Below are positions 25,417-33,867 of a DNA stretch of 64,000 nt, piece by piece. The first letter of the stretch is position 1, and every line of letters begins with the position of its first letter. Position numbers and translations under genes: made by a program. The DNA comes from Secundilactobacillus kimchicus JCM 15530 (GTDB taxonomy: Bacteria > Bacillota > Bacilli > Lactobacillales > Lactobacillaceae): the NCBI RefSeq assembly GCF_001433995.1, contig NZ_AZCX01000010.1:31585-95584 (forward strand). Direction: 5' to 3'. Under the pieces are notes generated by a model. It did not search any database, had not been told where the DNA came from, and saw nothing but the letters and a program-made list of their open reading frames with translations.

Positions 25417-25468
25417 TTGACCGGCCGAACAAATGTTTGTATTATGATTATAAACAAACACATGTTCG
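25417..25468 (+). promoter_or_regulatory. SOS promoter with two LexA-type boxes
   Basis: TTGACC (25417-25422) and TATTAT (25440-25445) are 17 bp apart. Box 1, CGAAC-AAAT-GTTTG (25426-25439), fills the spacer; box 2, CAAAC-ACAT-GTTCG (25455-25468), covers the start region. Each differs at one base from the Gram-positive LexA consensus CGAACN4GTTCG. This placement is expected to block polymerase until SOS induction. Confidence 0.8.
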
Positions 25469-25482
25469 GGTGGTGAAGTAAG

Positions 25483-26790
25483 ATGGATTATGATTATAAA
25501 AAGGAACCTCGCGGCGTCTTTTTCTTAATCGACAACAAATCGTTTTACGCGAGTGTGGAAGCTGTGATGCGCGGCTTGAATCCGCTAAAGGTGGCGTTGG
25601 TCGTGATGAGTGAACAGGAGAACACGAATGGTGGCCTGATTTTAGCCACGTCACCGGAGGCTAAAAAATTGTTTCACCTTCAGGCCAATGTGTCGCGTCA
25701 ACGGGATTTACCGCAGGACTCCCGGTTAAAAGTGGTCCCGCCCCGAATGAACCTATATATTCAGCGCAACCTGCAAATCAATAATATTTTTCGGCGGTTC
25801 GTGGCCGATGAGGATCTCTGGTCCTACTCAATTGATGAATCAATTCTAGATTTGACCCACTCGTGGCGATTGTTCGGGGACTCACCCCGGGAGGTCGCCC
25901 AACTAATTCAGCATACGGTGCGCAAGGAATTGGGGTTGTACACCACCATTGGCATTGGTGACAACCCGGTTCAAGCAAAGATTGCCTTAGACATTTACGC
26001 GAAGCACACACCGACCTTCATCAGTGAGATTCACTATGAGACCGTGGCGGACAAAATTTGGACGGTGCCCGACATGACCGACATTTGGAGTATTGCCCAT
26101 CGAACAGCTGCCCACCTGAACCGGATGGGCATTCATAACATGAAAGAACTGGCTCACGCGAACCCGTTTTATCTGCGAAGTGAAATGGGAATCGTAGGGA
26201 CCCAACTTTTTGCGATTGCATGGGGCGTTGATCGGACGCAACTTAGTCGCCGGCCCCGAGTCAAGGAGGCTAGTATTGGTAACTCGCAGGTGTTACCAAG
26301 GGATTACCGGGACCAACAAGAGATTGAAACGGTCATTAAGGAAATCGGAGAACAAGTGGCTTCGCGGCTGCGACACCACCATAAGCAAGCGGGGTGCTTG
26401 TCGCTGGGCATTGGGTTTTCGTACGCGGCCAGCGAGGCAGATGGTCGTGATGGGTTTAGTCAATCCATTAAAATTGATGCGACGGATAGCAACGTTGCCA
26501 TTGTCCGACAGCTCATCCAATTATTTCGCAAACATTGGGAGGGTCAAACTGTTAGGAACGTTGCGGTTTATACGTCGCGGCTCAACACGAAACAGGGGCA
26601 GCAGCTCACGTTATTTACCAATCCGGAACGACAGATTAAAGACGCTAATTTTGAGGGAATCGTCGATCAGATTCGCGACCGGTTTGGTTTTAAGGCGCTG
26701 ATTTACGCCAGCAGTTTGCTGCGCGGCGGTACGGCCGTCCAACGGGCATCGTTAGTTGGGGGCCATAATGGAGGAAATGCGTATGAATAA
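25483..26790 (+). CDS. Y-family DNA polymerase (UmuC/ImpB/UvrX-like)
   Basis: 435 residues. Palm-domain motifs FFLIDNKSFYASVEA (metal Asp about 17) and WSYSIDESILDLT (Asp-Glu, about 111-112), IGIGDNPVQAKIA in the fingers, HhH-like region around residues 195-240, and the little-finger domain (IGNSQVLPRDYRD onward). A translesion polymerase of the UvrX/ImpB-MucB-SamB type under LexA control. It overlaps the next small gene by 8 nt and forms an SOS cassette with the two following genes, as in the umuC-orfX-orfY cassettes of lactic acid bacteria. Confidence 0.92.
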   Translation: MDYDYKKEPRGVFFLIDNKSFYASVEAVMRGLNPLKVALVVMSEQENTNGGLILATSPEAKKLFHLQANVSRQRDLPQDSRLKVVPPRMNLYIQRNLQINNIFRRFVADEDLWSYSIDESILDLTHSWRLFGDSPREVAQLIQHTVRKELGLYTTIGIGDNPVQAKIALDIYAKHTPTFISEIHYETVADKIWTVPDMTDIWSIAHRTAAHLNRMGIHNMKELAHANPFYLRSEMGIVGTQLFAIAWGVDRTQLSRRPRVKEASIGNSQVLPRDYRDQQEIETVIKEIGEQVASRLRHHHKQAGCLSLGIGFSYAASEADGRDGFSQSIKIDATDSNVAIVRQLIQLFRKHWEGQTVRNVAVYTSRLNTKQGQQLTLFTNPERQIKDANFEGIVDQIRDRFGFKALIYASSLLRGGTAVQRASLVGGHNGGNAYE

Positions 26791-27103
26791 TGATCTGAAG
26801 CTTATCGAAGAGCGAATCACGATGCTGTTCAAACGCCGGTCGAAAACCCGCTATTGGTTACAGGTCGTAGACGATCCCTATGATCGGACTTATAACTTCT
26901 TTTTTAATAGTCAACGGAAATGGGAACGGCAAAAGTCGGTGCCCCTACACACAATTGCCCAACACGACCTTAGCTATCTGGAAACAATCATTGTGGCGCT
27001 TCAATCGTTCACCCAACTCACAATTCAATATGATGGCTTCACCGGCCAGCGATGGCCGTCGTCGTTTCAGCTGATTCAACGAAAGCGGCATCATGATGAA
27101 TGA
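26783..27103 (+). CDS. Small SOS-cassette protein, unknown function
   Basis: 106 residues from ATG 26783, which has GGAGG 8 nt upstream inside the end of the polymerase gene. Basic and aromatic-rich (KRRSKTRYWLQVVDDPYDRTYNFFFNSQRKWERQ); no domain that I recognise. Its translational overlap with the polymerase and the following YolD-like gene suggests a role in regulating or assisting translesion synthesis. Confidence 0.75.
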   Translation: MNNDLKLIEERITMLFKRRSKTRYWLQVVDDPYDRTYNFFFNSQRKWERQKSVPLHTIAQHDLSYLETIIVALQSFTQLTIQYDGFTGQRWPSSFQLIQRKRHHDE

Positions 27104-27476
27104 AAGCGACTATGAATACGATCCTAAAATGGTCCAAATCTTTTTTGAACGATACTACCAAGACCGCGGCATGGTGAAATGGCAGGGCTACTACCTATCT
27201 GATCATACCGCAGCGTTAAAAAAAGAGGCTCATGAACTGGCGAAGCGGTATCCGCCTAAGTCTCATCAGAGCCTCGAAAAAAGGGCTAGCATATTGGCCG
27301 AAGCCTACGCTAATCATAAAACTGTGAGTATTCAACTTGATACACTGGACCTCAACGGTAACTTTCAACCAGATCTAGTGGGGAAATTACTGGGCTATCA
27401 TGAGGATACCCTCTTTTTAGATAACGAACAGTTCGTCAGCCTCAGTGAAATTCGCCACGTGACGTTGCTGGATTAA
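27093..27476 (+). CDS. YolD-like protein
   Basis: 127 residues. The N-terminal YYQDRGMVKWQGYYLSDHTAALKKE fits the RGMxKW...LSEHT core of YolD-like proteins, usually encoded beside UvrX-type polymerases. It overlaps the preceding gene by 11 nt. The remaining C-terminal half (VGKLLGYHEDTLFLDNEQFVSLSEI) looks like a small beta domain. Its 3' end overlaps the convergent oxidoreductase gene by 4 nt. ATG 27096 is an equally possible start. Confidence 0.75.
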   Translation: MMNESDYEYDPKMVQIFFERYYQDRGMVKWQGYYLSDHTAALKKEAHELAKRYPPKSHQSLEKRASILAEAYANHKTVSIQLDTLDLNGNFQPDLVGKLLGYHEDTLFLDNEQFVSLSEIRHVTLLD

Positions 27477-28429
27477 GGGGTGAGTACGATGCGATGCCCA
27501 TGGTCAGTGCCAGATTCAAGCGCATCATGAGCCCAGGGGGCGTCTTTAAAGGATTTGATCAACAAAGTGTCATCCAAGAGTTGGCCGTCAGCAAATTGGT
27601 GGTTTAACTGCTCGGCTGCTCGCTGCAACTGAACAGTGGTTGCATGGCTAATAACAAAGCCGTTAATGTGTTTAAGCGCCATGTAAAAAGCGGGACCATC
27701 AAAGGTGAAAGGTCGATCAGCCGGCGCCGTAATGAGGGTGACCTCGCCACCCTGAGTCAGTACTGTTAAATTGGCGTTTAACGCAATGCGCCCCGAAGTA
27801 TCAATGGCGTGTTGAACGGGTTCGTCAACGCTGGTTGTGATCGGGTCATGGTAGTCGAAACAACGGTCGCTACCCAATTGCGTGAGCTTGGAAAAATCCC
27901 GTGGTGCGCTAGTAGTTAAGACCCGAAGCCCCATGTGATGCGCCAAGCTGACAAGCTTCGTGCCAACATGGCCTGCTGCGCCTTCGATGAGGAGGGTGTT
28001 GTTTGGCCCGGCCGCCATGACGTCCCTCAAGACAATACTAGCTGTAGCGGCGGAGTGGACAGCTACGACGAGTTGGTGATGGTCAACGCCTTCAGGCACC
28101 GGAAATAGCAGCGGTGCTGGGACGACGACATACTCGGCCGTGGCGCCCATCCGGCCATCATAACCCATGGCATTACTCCAAACAGCTTGGCCGGGGGTAA
28201 ATGCAGCCACATTTGAAGCCACGACGGTTCCGACAAGGTCGCGGCCAACAATATGGGGTGACGCTAAAGCGGTTTTGAAGCGCCCGTTGCGCACAAATGT
28301 ATCGACATGGTCAACGGCCACGGCTTCCACCTGAACCAACACTGAATTTGGCACTAGCTGTGGTGCCGGTATCTCACCAGTGGTGATGACGTCAGGTGAG
28401 CCAAAGGATTCAAACCAACTGGCTAACAA
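27473..28429 (-). CDS. NADPH:quinone oxidoreductase-like (MDR superfamily)
   Basis: 318 residues from a TTG start with AGGAGG 7 nt upstream. GroES-like N-terminal domain (AVDHVDTFVRNGRF, PHIVGRDLVGTVV) and Rossmann motif EGAAGHVGTKLVSLAHHMG. No structural or catalytic zinc Cys set, so of the zinc-independent quinone reductase type. Shares a probable transcript with the aldo-keto reductase gene upstream (19-nt gap). Confidence 0.82.
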   Translation of the reverse strand: MLASWFESFGSPDVITTGEIPAPQLVPNSVLVQVEAVAVDHVDTFVRNGRFKTALASPHIVGRDLVGTVVASNVAAFTPGQAVWSNAMGYDGRMGATAEYVVVPAPLLFPVPEGVDHHQLVVAVHSAATASIVLRDVMAAGPNNTLLIEGAAGHVGTKLVSLAHHMGLRVLTTSAPRDFSKLTQLGSDRCFDYHDPITTSVDEPVQHAIDTSGRIALNANLTVLTQGGEVTLITAPADRPFTFDGPAFYMALKHINGFVISHATTVQLQRAAEQLNHQFADGQLLDDTLLIKSFKDAPWAHDALESGTDHGHRIVLTP

Positions 28430-28448
28430 TTATTTTCCTCCTAACCTA

Positions 28449-29429
28449 TTAATCCGGATCAGCGAGTGACTTGCCAGACGTTGTCGCTTTGAATTCGGCG
28501 AAAGCGGCGTCAATAACATCGTAGTCCGATGGCGTGAGCGTCACCGTCATCGCTTGGGCGTTAGCTGCAACCTGGGCTGCTTTTTTGGCACCCGGAATCA
28601 CCACGCTAATGTGAGGGTTAGCCATGTACCAGGCTAAAATGGTCTGGGCCACCGTGGCCTCGTGCGCATCAGCGATGGGCCGGACTTTGTCGATCGCTGC
28701 CAAGATGTGGGAATAACGGGGTTCTTGAAAGTCAGCGATCTGGCTGCGGATGTCATCTTCTGGAAAATGAATGTTCTGGTCGTACTTACCCGTTAATAAA
28801 CCGGAAGCAAGTGGGAAGTACGGTACAAAGCTAATTTGGTGGTCCTTTAAGTATGGGAGTAAGTCGGCACCGTGGTCTTGGTGCAACAGGCTGAATTCGT
28901 CTTCAACGACGTCTAAATACCCGTCTGCGTTGGCCGCTTTAACCTGATCGACGCTGAAGTTAGAAACGCCAATCGCCCGGATTTTGCCCTGTTCACGCAA
29001 GCGTTGTAAAGCGCCAACTGCTTCGGCCTTTGGGGTGTCTTTGTCAGGAAAATGAATATAGTAAATATCAAGGTAGTCGGTTCCTAAACGTTTGAGACTA
29101 GCCTCAACTTGGGCGGTCAGAAATTTTGGATCGTTGTTAATGACTTGTTCGCCACTAGAAAAATCGTGAGCGCCCTTGGTAGCAAGGATAATTTTAGACC
29201 GGTCAAAGTCTTTAATGGCTTGACCAACGAGCTCCTCAGAGTGGCCTAAACCATAGACGTAGGCGGTATCAAGTAGCGTAATGCCACTTCGTAACCCCGT
29301 TTTGACAATTTCGAGACCAACTTCATCTTTCAAATTTGGAAATAAATTATAACCGCCGACCGCATTGGTACCGAGCCCCAGTGCAGTGGACGTGACGTCT
29401 GTGTGGCCAATTGTTACGGATTGTGCCAT
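28449..29429 (-). CDS. Aldo/keto reductase
   Basis: 326 residues from ATG 29429 (AAGGAGG 8 nt upstream; the frame is open to 29474 but without a ribosome-binding site). Catalytic Asp-Tyr region LLDTAYVYGLGHSEELVG, then ILATKG and GVSNFSVDQVKAA; NADPH-binding PGAKKAAQV near residue 285. YajO/YhdN-like cytosolic reductase; substrate unknown. Confidence 0.88.
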   Translation of the reverse strand: MAQSVTIGHTDVTSTALGLGTNAVGGYNLFPNLKDEVGLEIVKTGLRSGITLLDTAYVYGLGHSEELVGQAIKDFDRSKIILATKGAHDFSSGEQVINNDPKFLTAQVEASLKRLGTDYLDIYYIHFPDKDTPKAEAVGALQRLREQGKIRAIGVSNFSVDQVKAANADGYLDVVEDEFSLLHQDHGADLLPYLKDHQISFVPYFPLASGLLTGKYDQNIHFPEDDIRSQIADFQEPRYSHILAAIDKVRPIADAHEATVAQTILAWYMANPHISVVIPGAKKAAQVAANAQAMTVTLTPSDYDVIDAAFAEFKATTSGKSLADPD

Positions 29430-29629
29430 AATCAAATTCCTCCTTATCACGATTGTGACAATCAACACCATCATTATAGCTGAAAATATCGTGGGTGCCT
29501 ACGGGTTCAACCGTTTCCTTTTTACAAGGGGCGTGGTAACATATAGGAGAGATATTGACAACAATCATAGGGGACAATCTGGTCCGGATTGGTCGTATCG
29601 AGACTTTGAAATCGAGGGGAGGGTTTCAC

Positions 29630-29740
29630 ATGCTCGAAGGTTTAATCGGTACTTTAGTTGGGTTAGTTTTGACACCATTAGCATGGTTGGCAAAGCCATT
29701 CGCAGTTATTAACTCATTTTTTGGCAACAACGTTAAATAA
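29630..29740 (+). CDS. Orphan 36-residue membrane peptide, copy 1
   Basis: Short frame with a strong GGGGAGGG site 8 nt before ATG. N-terminus MLEGLIGTLVGLVLTPLAWL; then AKPFAVINSFFGNNVK. One hydrophobic segment (about residues 5-20) and an amphipathic, Lys-ended tail. A paralogue with the same length lies at 33450-33560 (27 of 36 positions identical by my count; the stretch GLVLTPLAWLAKPFAV is unchanged). Both have their own promoter-like CGTGGTA-nn-ATATA element and downstream terminator. No known family recognised; could be a type I toxin-like, signalling or membrane-stress peptide. Confidence 0.75.
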   Translation: MLEGLIGTLVGLVLTPLAWLAKPFAVINSFFGNNVK

Positions 29741-29780
29741 TTGTGCGTGACGGGGATATTTCCCCTTAACCAATAGTTGA

Positions 29781-29817
29781 AACGTCGGGGGGCGATATGC
29801 CGTTGCCCGACGTTTTT
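29781..29817 (+). terminator. Rho-independent terminator
   Basis: AACGTCGGG...CCCGACGTT stem with T6, 41 bases after the 36-residue peptide gene. A smaller GGGGATATTTCCCC hairpin precedes it (29752-29765). Confidence 0.85.
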
Positions 29818-29838
29818 TAGTTTGTTTTGAAATTGCGG

Positions 29839-29867
29839 TTGACAAATAGTTGCCAGCCGATTATAGT
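29839..29867 (+). promoter_or_regulatory. Promoter of the third T-box unit
   Basis: TTGACA (29839-29844), 17-bp spacer, TATAGT (29862-29867); the T-box leader begins about 18 bases downstream. Confidence 0.8.
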
Positions 29868-29884
29868 GAGTAACATTAAATACC

Positions 29885-30154
29885 GATGAGAAATCGCTGA
29901 GATGATTTAGGGAGTTCGTACTAAGAGGTTTTCAGAGAGCGTCAGGGTCTGCGATGACGCAACGTCTTAGGATGGTAAAGCTAAATTTGAGCGAGGCCGC
30001 TTGTTAAGAGCGACTAGGGTGCGCCCGATACAGCGCCAACGTTATGCCGAGTCGACCGGCCGTACGTGAGTGGTTGCAGTGATGCAACAATGAAGGTGGT
30101 ACCGCGCAAAAGCGTCCTTTCGAAAGTGAGAACTTTCTGAGAGGACGCTTTTTT
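29885..30154 (+). ncRNA. T-box riboswitch, specifier uncertain (GTA, Val, most likely)
   Basis: T-box core AAGGTGGTACCGCG (30093-30106) and terminator AGCGTCCTTTC...GAGGACGCT with T6 (to 30154). Stem I pairs TTTAG with CTAAA and CTAAGA with TCTTAG around a 10-nt loop GATGGTAAAG; by position GTA at 29975-29977 is the best specifier reading, but GGT (Gly) cannot be excluded. It differs clearly from the three GAAN-ATG-A leaders elsewhere in the window. Confidence 0.75.
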
Positions 30155-30252
30155 CGTTGCTAAAAGGGGTCTTGAGTCACTCATCGGTAGTTTGATTAGA
30201 CAAGGGGTGACAGGGGTTATTCCGTCACAACCAGATATGAGGAGGAGTCGCT

Positions 30253-31878
30253 ATGAATAAACGTAAAGGAACAATCATCATCGCAAGTCTGGCAGTGGGG
30301 ATGATGGTTGCCTTATTAGGCGGCTGCGCGTCGACTGCGGAAGGATCTGGTGATAAGGCACTCAAGGTGACAATTCCAGGGGAACCCATGACCATTGATC
30401 CCAATAAATCAATTGAAACCAATGGTGGTGCGGTTATCGCTCAAATTAGCGAAGGCATTTATCGGCGGGATGCGGATAATAAGGTGGTCCCCGGGGTCGT
30501 TGAAAAAATCGTTAAGCCAACCGAGAACGGGACCAAGTACACGTTTACCATTAAAAAGCAGGCGAAGTGGCAAAACGGTAAGCCAGTCACGTCACAGGAC
30601 TTTGTCACTGCCATGCAGCGAAATGCTGATCCTGCGACTAAGTCCCAGGCAACGACGGATACCCAGTACATTCAAAATTTCACGGCGATTAACGCCGGTA
30701 AGATGGATAAGAGCAAACTAGGCGTTCACGCCATTACTAGTCGAACATTTACCATCAAGCTGTCCCGCCCCGTTCCTTATATGGACTACGAGTTTGTTAA
30801 CTACCGACCATTGAATACGGCCGCCATTAAGAAGTATGGGGCCAAGTACGGGTCGAGCACAAGTACGGTCGTTGCCAACGGGGCCTATACGATTAGCGGC
30901 TGGAGCGGTTCCAATGATTCGTGGCACTACACGAAGAACCCGTATTACTGGGATGCCAAGAACGTGAAAATTGCGGATGTTGATGTTCAGGTGGTTAAAG
31001 ATGATAATACGGCTCAAAACCTGTTCAACGCCGGTTCCGTTGATTTGACCGCTATTAGCGGCCAGTACGTTAAGGCGAACGCCAACAATAAGAACATGGT
31101 CGTGACTAAGAACGGTCGTAATAACTACATTTACTTTAATTCAAAGAAAAAAGCACCGGCTAATGAAAATTTCCGGAAAGCGATTAGTATGGTGATCGAC
31201 CGCAAACAATTGGCCGAAAACGTGCTGCAAGATGGGTCGAGCGCCTCGACCAATATCGTGCCAAAGGATTATGCGACGAACCCGACTAATGGCAAAGACT
31301 TCATCGATGAGGTCGGCGACTTGGCACCAACGGATGTTGCCAAGGCCAAGACGTACTGGGCGAAGGCGCAAAAAGAGATTGGTGAAGATAAGGTTAGCCT
31401 TGATTTTCTGGTTGATGACATTGACACCGAGAAAAAGATTGCGGAGTACGTTCAAGGAACGGTCCAAAAGAATTTGCCAGGTGTCACGGTTAACATTGAG
31501 TCCGTTCCCCATGCCACCCACGTGTCTCGTGACTTTACCACGGACTTTGATATCACAACGGTGGGCTGGGGCCCGGACTATCCAGACGCACAGAATTTCT
31601 TGGATGGGATGCAGTCAAGTAACTCAATCAACTTCGCCCACACCAAGGACGCCCAATATGACGCGTTGATGGCGAAGGTTAACGACACAGCGAAGTACAC
31701 AACGGCGCAACGCTACGAATTTGAAAAGCAAGCCGATCAACGGTTGATGGCCATTGCGGCGGTGGCGCCAACGTTCCAAACGGCGCAAGCGCACCTCGTT
31801 TCAAGCAAACTGGGCGGTCTCAAGTGGGATGAATTGGCTAGCGCTGCCGGTCAGTTGCAATACGCTTATTGGAAGTAA
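30253..31878 (+). CDS. Peptide ABC transporter substrate-binding lipoprotein (OppA/family 5)
   Basis: 541 residues; signal peptide and lipobox LGGC (Cys about 25), SBP family 5 domain (MTIDPNKSIETNGGAVIAQI, IKKQAKWQNGKPV, WGPDYPDAQNFLDG). AGGAGG 8 nt before ATG. Paralogue of the protein at 7047 but under a T-box with a different specifier. No permease is linked. Partner of the downstream dipeptidase-like amidohydrolase, so import of small peptides carrying the sensed amino acid is plausible. Confidence 0.88.
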   Translation: MNKRKGTIIIASLAVGMMVALLGGCASTAEGSGDKALKVTIPGEPMTIDPNKSIETNGGAVIAQISEGIYRRDADNKVVPGVVEKIVKPTENGTKYTFTIKKQAKWQNGKPVTSQDFVTAMQRNADPATKSQATTDTQYIQNFTAINAGKMDKSKLGVHAITSRTFTIKLSRPVPYMDYEFVNYRPLNTAAIKKYGAKYGSSTSTVVANGAYTISGWSGSNDSWHYTKNPYYWDAKNVKIADVDVQVVKDDNTAQNLFNAGSVDLTAISGQYVKANANNKNMVVTKNGRNNYIYFNSKKKAPANENFRKAISMVIDRKQLAENVLQDGSSASTNIVPKDYATNPTNGKDFIDEVGDLAPTDVAKAKTYWAKAQKEIGEDKVSLDFLVDDIDTEKKIAEYVQGTVQKNLPGVTVNIESVPHATHVSRDFTTDFDITTVGWGPDYPDAQNFLDGMQSSNSINFAHTKDAQYDALMAKVNDTAKYTTAQRYEFEKQADQRLMAIAAVAPTFQTAQAHLVSSKLGGLKWDELASAAGQLQYAYWK

Positions 31879-31991
31879 TCATACAGGCAGGAAAGGTGGT
31901 GGTTGACATGTCGTATGCGTTAGTCTCAACACAAGATGATGGTCCGTTACAGTTACGCAAGCTTATTAACTTATTAAAAGGGGAAGATATT

Positions 31992-33254
31992 ATGACAAAA
32001 ATCAACTACACCAACGCTGCAATTTATAACCACGCTGCTCAAACCTTTGAAACCAATCGGTATATGATCGTGGATACTGATACCGGAAAAATTATCGAAA
32101 CCGGTGAAGGAAAAGGCCCAGCATCAGTCGATGAAACCGTTGATATGAAGGGAAAATATGTGATGCCCGGTATCATGAACGCCCATACCCATATCACCAG
32201 TATTCCGACTTACTGGTGGCATGACGGTGAAGAAGATCGGCATTCTGATTCGCGGGAATTTAACACCATGTACGCCATTCGAAACATGCAAGACGCAATC
32301 AATAATGGCATCACATACATTCGAAACGTTGGTGCCGCGTACGATATTGATATGGAAATCCAAAAAATGCAGGAAAAGGGCATGATCGCGGGTCCAAAAG
32401 TGATGACATCAGGCCGCGCATTTACCATGACGGGGGGCCATGGCGCCGGGTCCGGTCACGAAGTCGATGGGGTTGACGAGATGATCAAAGGGGTTCGGAC
32501 GGCTATGAAGAAGGGCGTCGACAACATTAAGCTAATGGTCACCGGGGGCGTTCTAAAAAATGGCGAAACGCCGGATGATATCCAGTTCAACGAAGACGAG
32601 GTCCGCGCCGCAGTTGTGGAAGCCCACCATAAAGGCAAAACGGTAGCGGCCCACGTTCAAGGGGCAGAAGGGGTCAAGGAAGCCGCCCGCGTCGGTGTGG
32701 ATACGGTTGAACACGCCTTTAATATTGATGATGAGACCATCGCCATTTTTAGAGAACACGGAACGACCATTGTACCTACGATGAACGCCATGTACGCGAT
32801 TTACGAATACGGCGAAAATACGGTGCCAGACTGGGCCCGGCAAAAGGTCATTGTGAACATCGAAAAGCATTTTGCTAGCATCACCAAGGCAGCAGCGGCT
32901 GGCATTCCAATCGCCATGGGAACCGATGCCGGCACCCCTTACAACGGATTTGAGAGTGAAAGTGCCTACGAGATACAACTATACGTTGAAAAAGCAGGGA
33001 TGACCCCGGCTCAGGCCATTGATACAGCAACGATTAACTGCGCGCGGGCCATGCACGTTGAGGCAGAATATGGTGAAATTGCCCCTGGAAAGTACGCTGA
33101 CTTCATTGCAATGACCGAAGATCCCATCGCGGATATTTCGGTGATCCAACGGGAAAAAGACGTCTACCAAAACGGGGTTAACGTGCATCGGGCGGTGATG
33201 ACGATTGAAGATCAACAAATGAAGCAGGCCGAAATGCAGGTAGCAGGTCGTTAA
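31992..33254 (+). CDS. Amidohydrolase, Xaa-dipeptidase-like (Sgx9260/imidazolonepropionase-related)
   Basis: 420 residues from ATG 31992 (AAAGGGGAAG upstream; an earlier in-frame ATG overlaps the preceding gene). Binuclear-metal amidohydrolase motifs: His65-x-His67 (NAHTHI), probable carboxylated Lys180 (NIKLMVTGG), His221 (AAHVQG), His241 (VEHAFNID), Asp312 (GTDAGTP). This subgroup hydrolyses dipeptides and N-acyl amino acids, often Xaa-Pro or Xaa-hydrophobic. Located in the cytoplasm. Forms a two-gene peptide-use unit with the binding protein. Confidence 0.85.
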   Translation: MTKINYTNAAIYNHAAQTFETNRYMIVDTDTGKIIETGEGKGPASVDETVDMKGKYVMPGIMNAHTHITSIPTYWWHDGEEDRHSDSREFNTMYAIRNMQDAINNGITYIRNVGAAYDIDMEIQKMQEKGMIAGPKVMTSGRAFTMTGGHGAGSGHEVDGVDEMIKGVRTAMKKGVDNIKLMVTGGVLKNGETPDDIQFNEDEVRAAVVEAHHKGKTVAAHVQGAEGVKEAARVGVDTVEHAFNIDDETIAIFREHGTTIVPTMNAMYAIYEYGENTVPDWARQKVIVNIEKHFASITKAAAAGIPIAMGTDAGTPYNGFESESAYEIQLYVEKAGMTPAQAIDTATINCARAMHVEAEYGEIAPGKYADFIAMTEDPIADISVIQREKDVYQNGVNVHRAVMTIEDQQMKQAEMQVAGR

Positions 33255-33264
33255 AAAACAGGTT

Positions 33265-33307
33265 AAAATGGCGTCACTAACCCAAGCGTTAGTTGGCGTC
33301 ATTTTTT
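33265..33307 (+). terminator. Rho-independent terminator
   Basis: AAAATGGCGTCACTAAC...GTTAGTTGGCGTCATTTTTT: long stem with T6, 10 bases after the amidohydrolase stop. Confidence 0.9.
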
Positions 33308-33449
33308 GAGTTGATTTTCAGCGATTAATTGAAAACTTCACTCGCCCTAGAGCGTCCTAACGTGGTACTATATAACTGATAATCGATAAGTGTCGGGTCT
33401 TGGTCCGAAAAATCGGTTACCAATTCTAGGTCAGATTGGGGGGCTCATA

Positions 33450-33560
33450 ATGATCGAAGGTATTATTGGAACGGTTGTTGGGTTAGTACTCACACCATTG
33501 GCATGGCTTGCAAAGCCATTTGCAGTTTTTGATTCAGTATTTGGCTACAACGTTAAGTAA
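33450..33560 (+). CDS. Orphan 36-residue membrane peptide, copy 2
   Basis: Starts MIEGIIGTVVGLVLTPLAWL and ends AKPFAVFDSVFGYNVK. GGGGGG lies 6 nt before ATG 33450. Promoter-like ACGTGGTACTATATA at about 33360-33374 resembles CGTGGTAACATATA before copy 1. The 5' leader (about 75-85 nt) shares TGGTCCG with copy 1. Terminator at 33578-33607. The strict conservation in the middle and the different upstream DNA argue that the peptide itself is under selection. Confidence 0.75.
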   Translation: MIEGIIGTVVGLVLTPLAWLAKPFAVFDSVFGYNVK

Positions 33561-33577
33561 TAGTGACTAAATGCGAT

Positions 33578-33607
33578 GAGTCGGGTGATAATCCGGCTCT
33601 TTTTTTG
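33578..33607 (+). terminator. Rho-independent terminator
   Basis: GAGTCGG...CCGGCTC stem with T7, 17 bases after the second 36-residue peptide gene. Confidence 0.85.
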
Positions 33608-33653
33608 TGTCGTAATACCGGGATTATGACAACCAAATGAATTTTCCAATAAA

Positions 33654-33694
33654 TTAGCACTCGAGTTGACCGAGTGCTAAAAACGTGATATAGT
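33654..33694 (+). promoter_or_regulatory. CIRCE operator overlapping clpL promoter
   Basis: Exact CIRCE: TTAGCACTC (33654-33662), 9-nt spacer, GAGTGCTAA (33672-33680), the HrcA operator. The -35 TTGACC (33666-33671) lies in its spacer and -10 TATAGT (33689-33694) follows with a 17-bp spacing, so HrcA binding would exclude polymerase. No CtsR heptad repeat is visible. Confidence 0.95.
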
Positions 33695-33765
33695 ATAAAG
33701 TGTCGATAGGGGAACAGCCCAACGAAACAAGGTTGTTCATGCTGATCGCGTCTACAATTTAATAG

Positions 33766-33809
33766 CACCATCAGCAGACACCCGATACGACAGTTGACGG
33801 TGTTTTTTT
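33766..33809 (+). terminator. Terminator-like hairpin inside the clpL 5' leader
   Basis: CACCATCAGC (33766-33775) pairs with GTTGACGGTG (33793-33802) with one mismatch and is followed by T7. TGCTGAT (33740-33746) can instead pair with ATCAGCA (33770-33776), offering an alternative structure. It lies about 105 bases downstream of the start of transcription and 58 bases before the clpL ATG. Confidence 0.6.
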
Positions 33810-33867
33810 GTTGAGCTGAAGTTTAAGCTAACAAAAAACCCGAATTAAATGACAGGGGGCCTATAAT

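Noticed and set aside
33654..33867. CtsR operator before clpL
   Set aside because: No GGTCAAA heptads found; only CIRCE is present.
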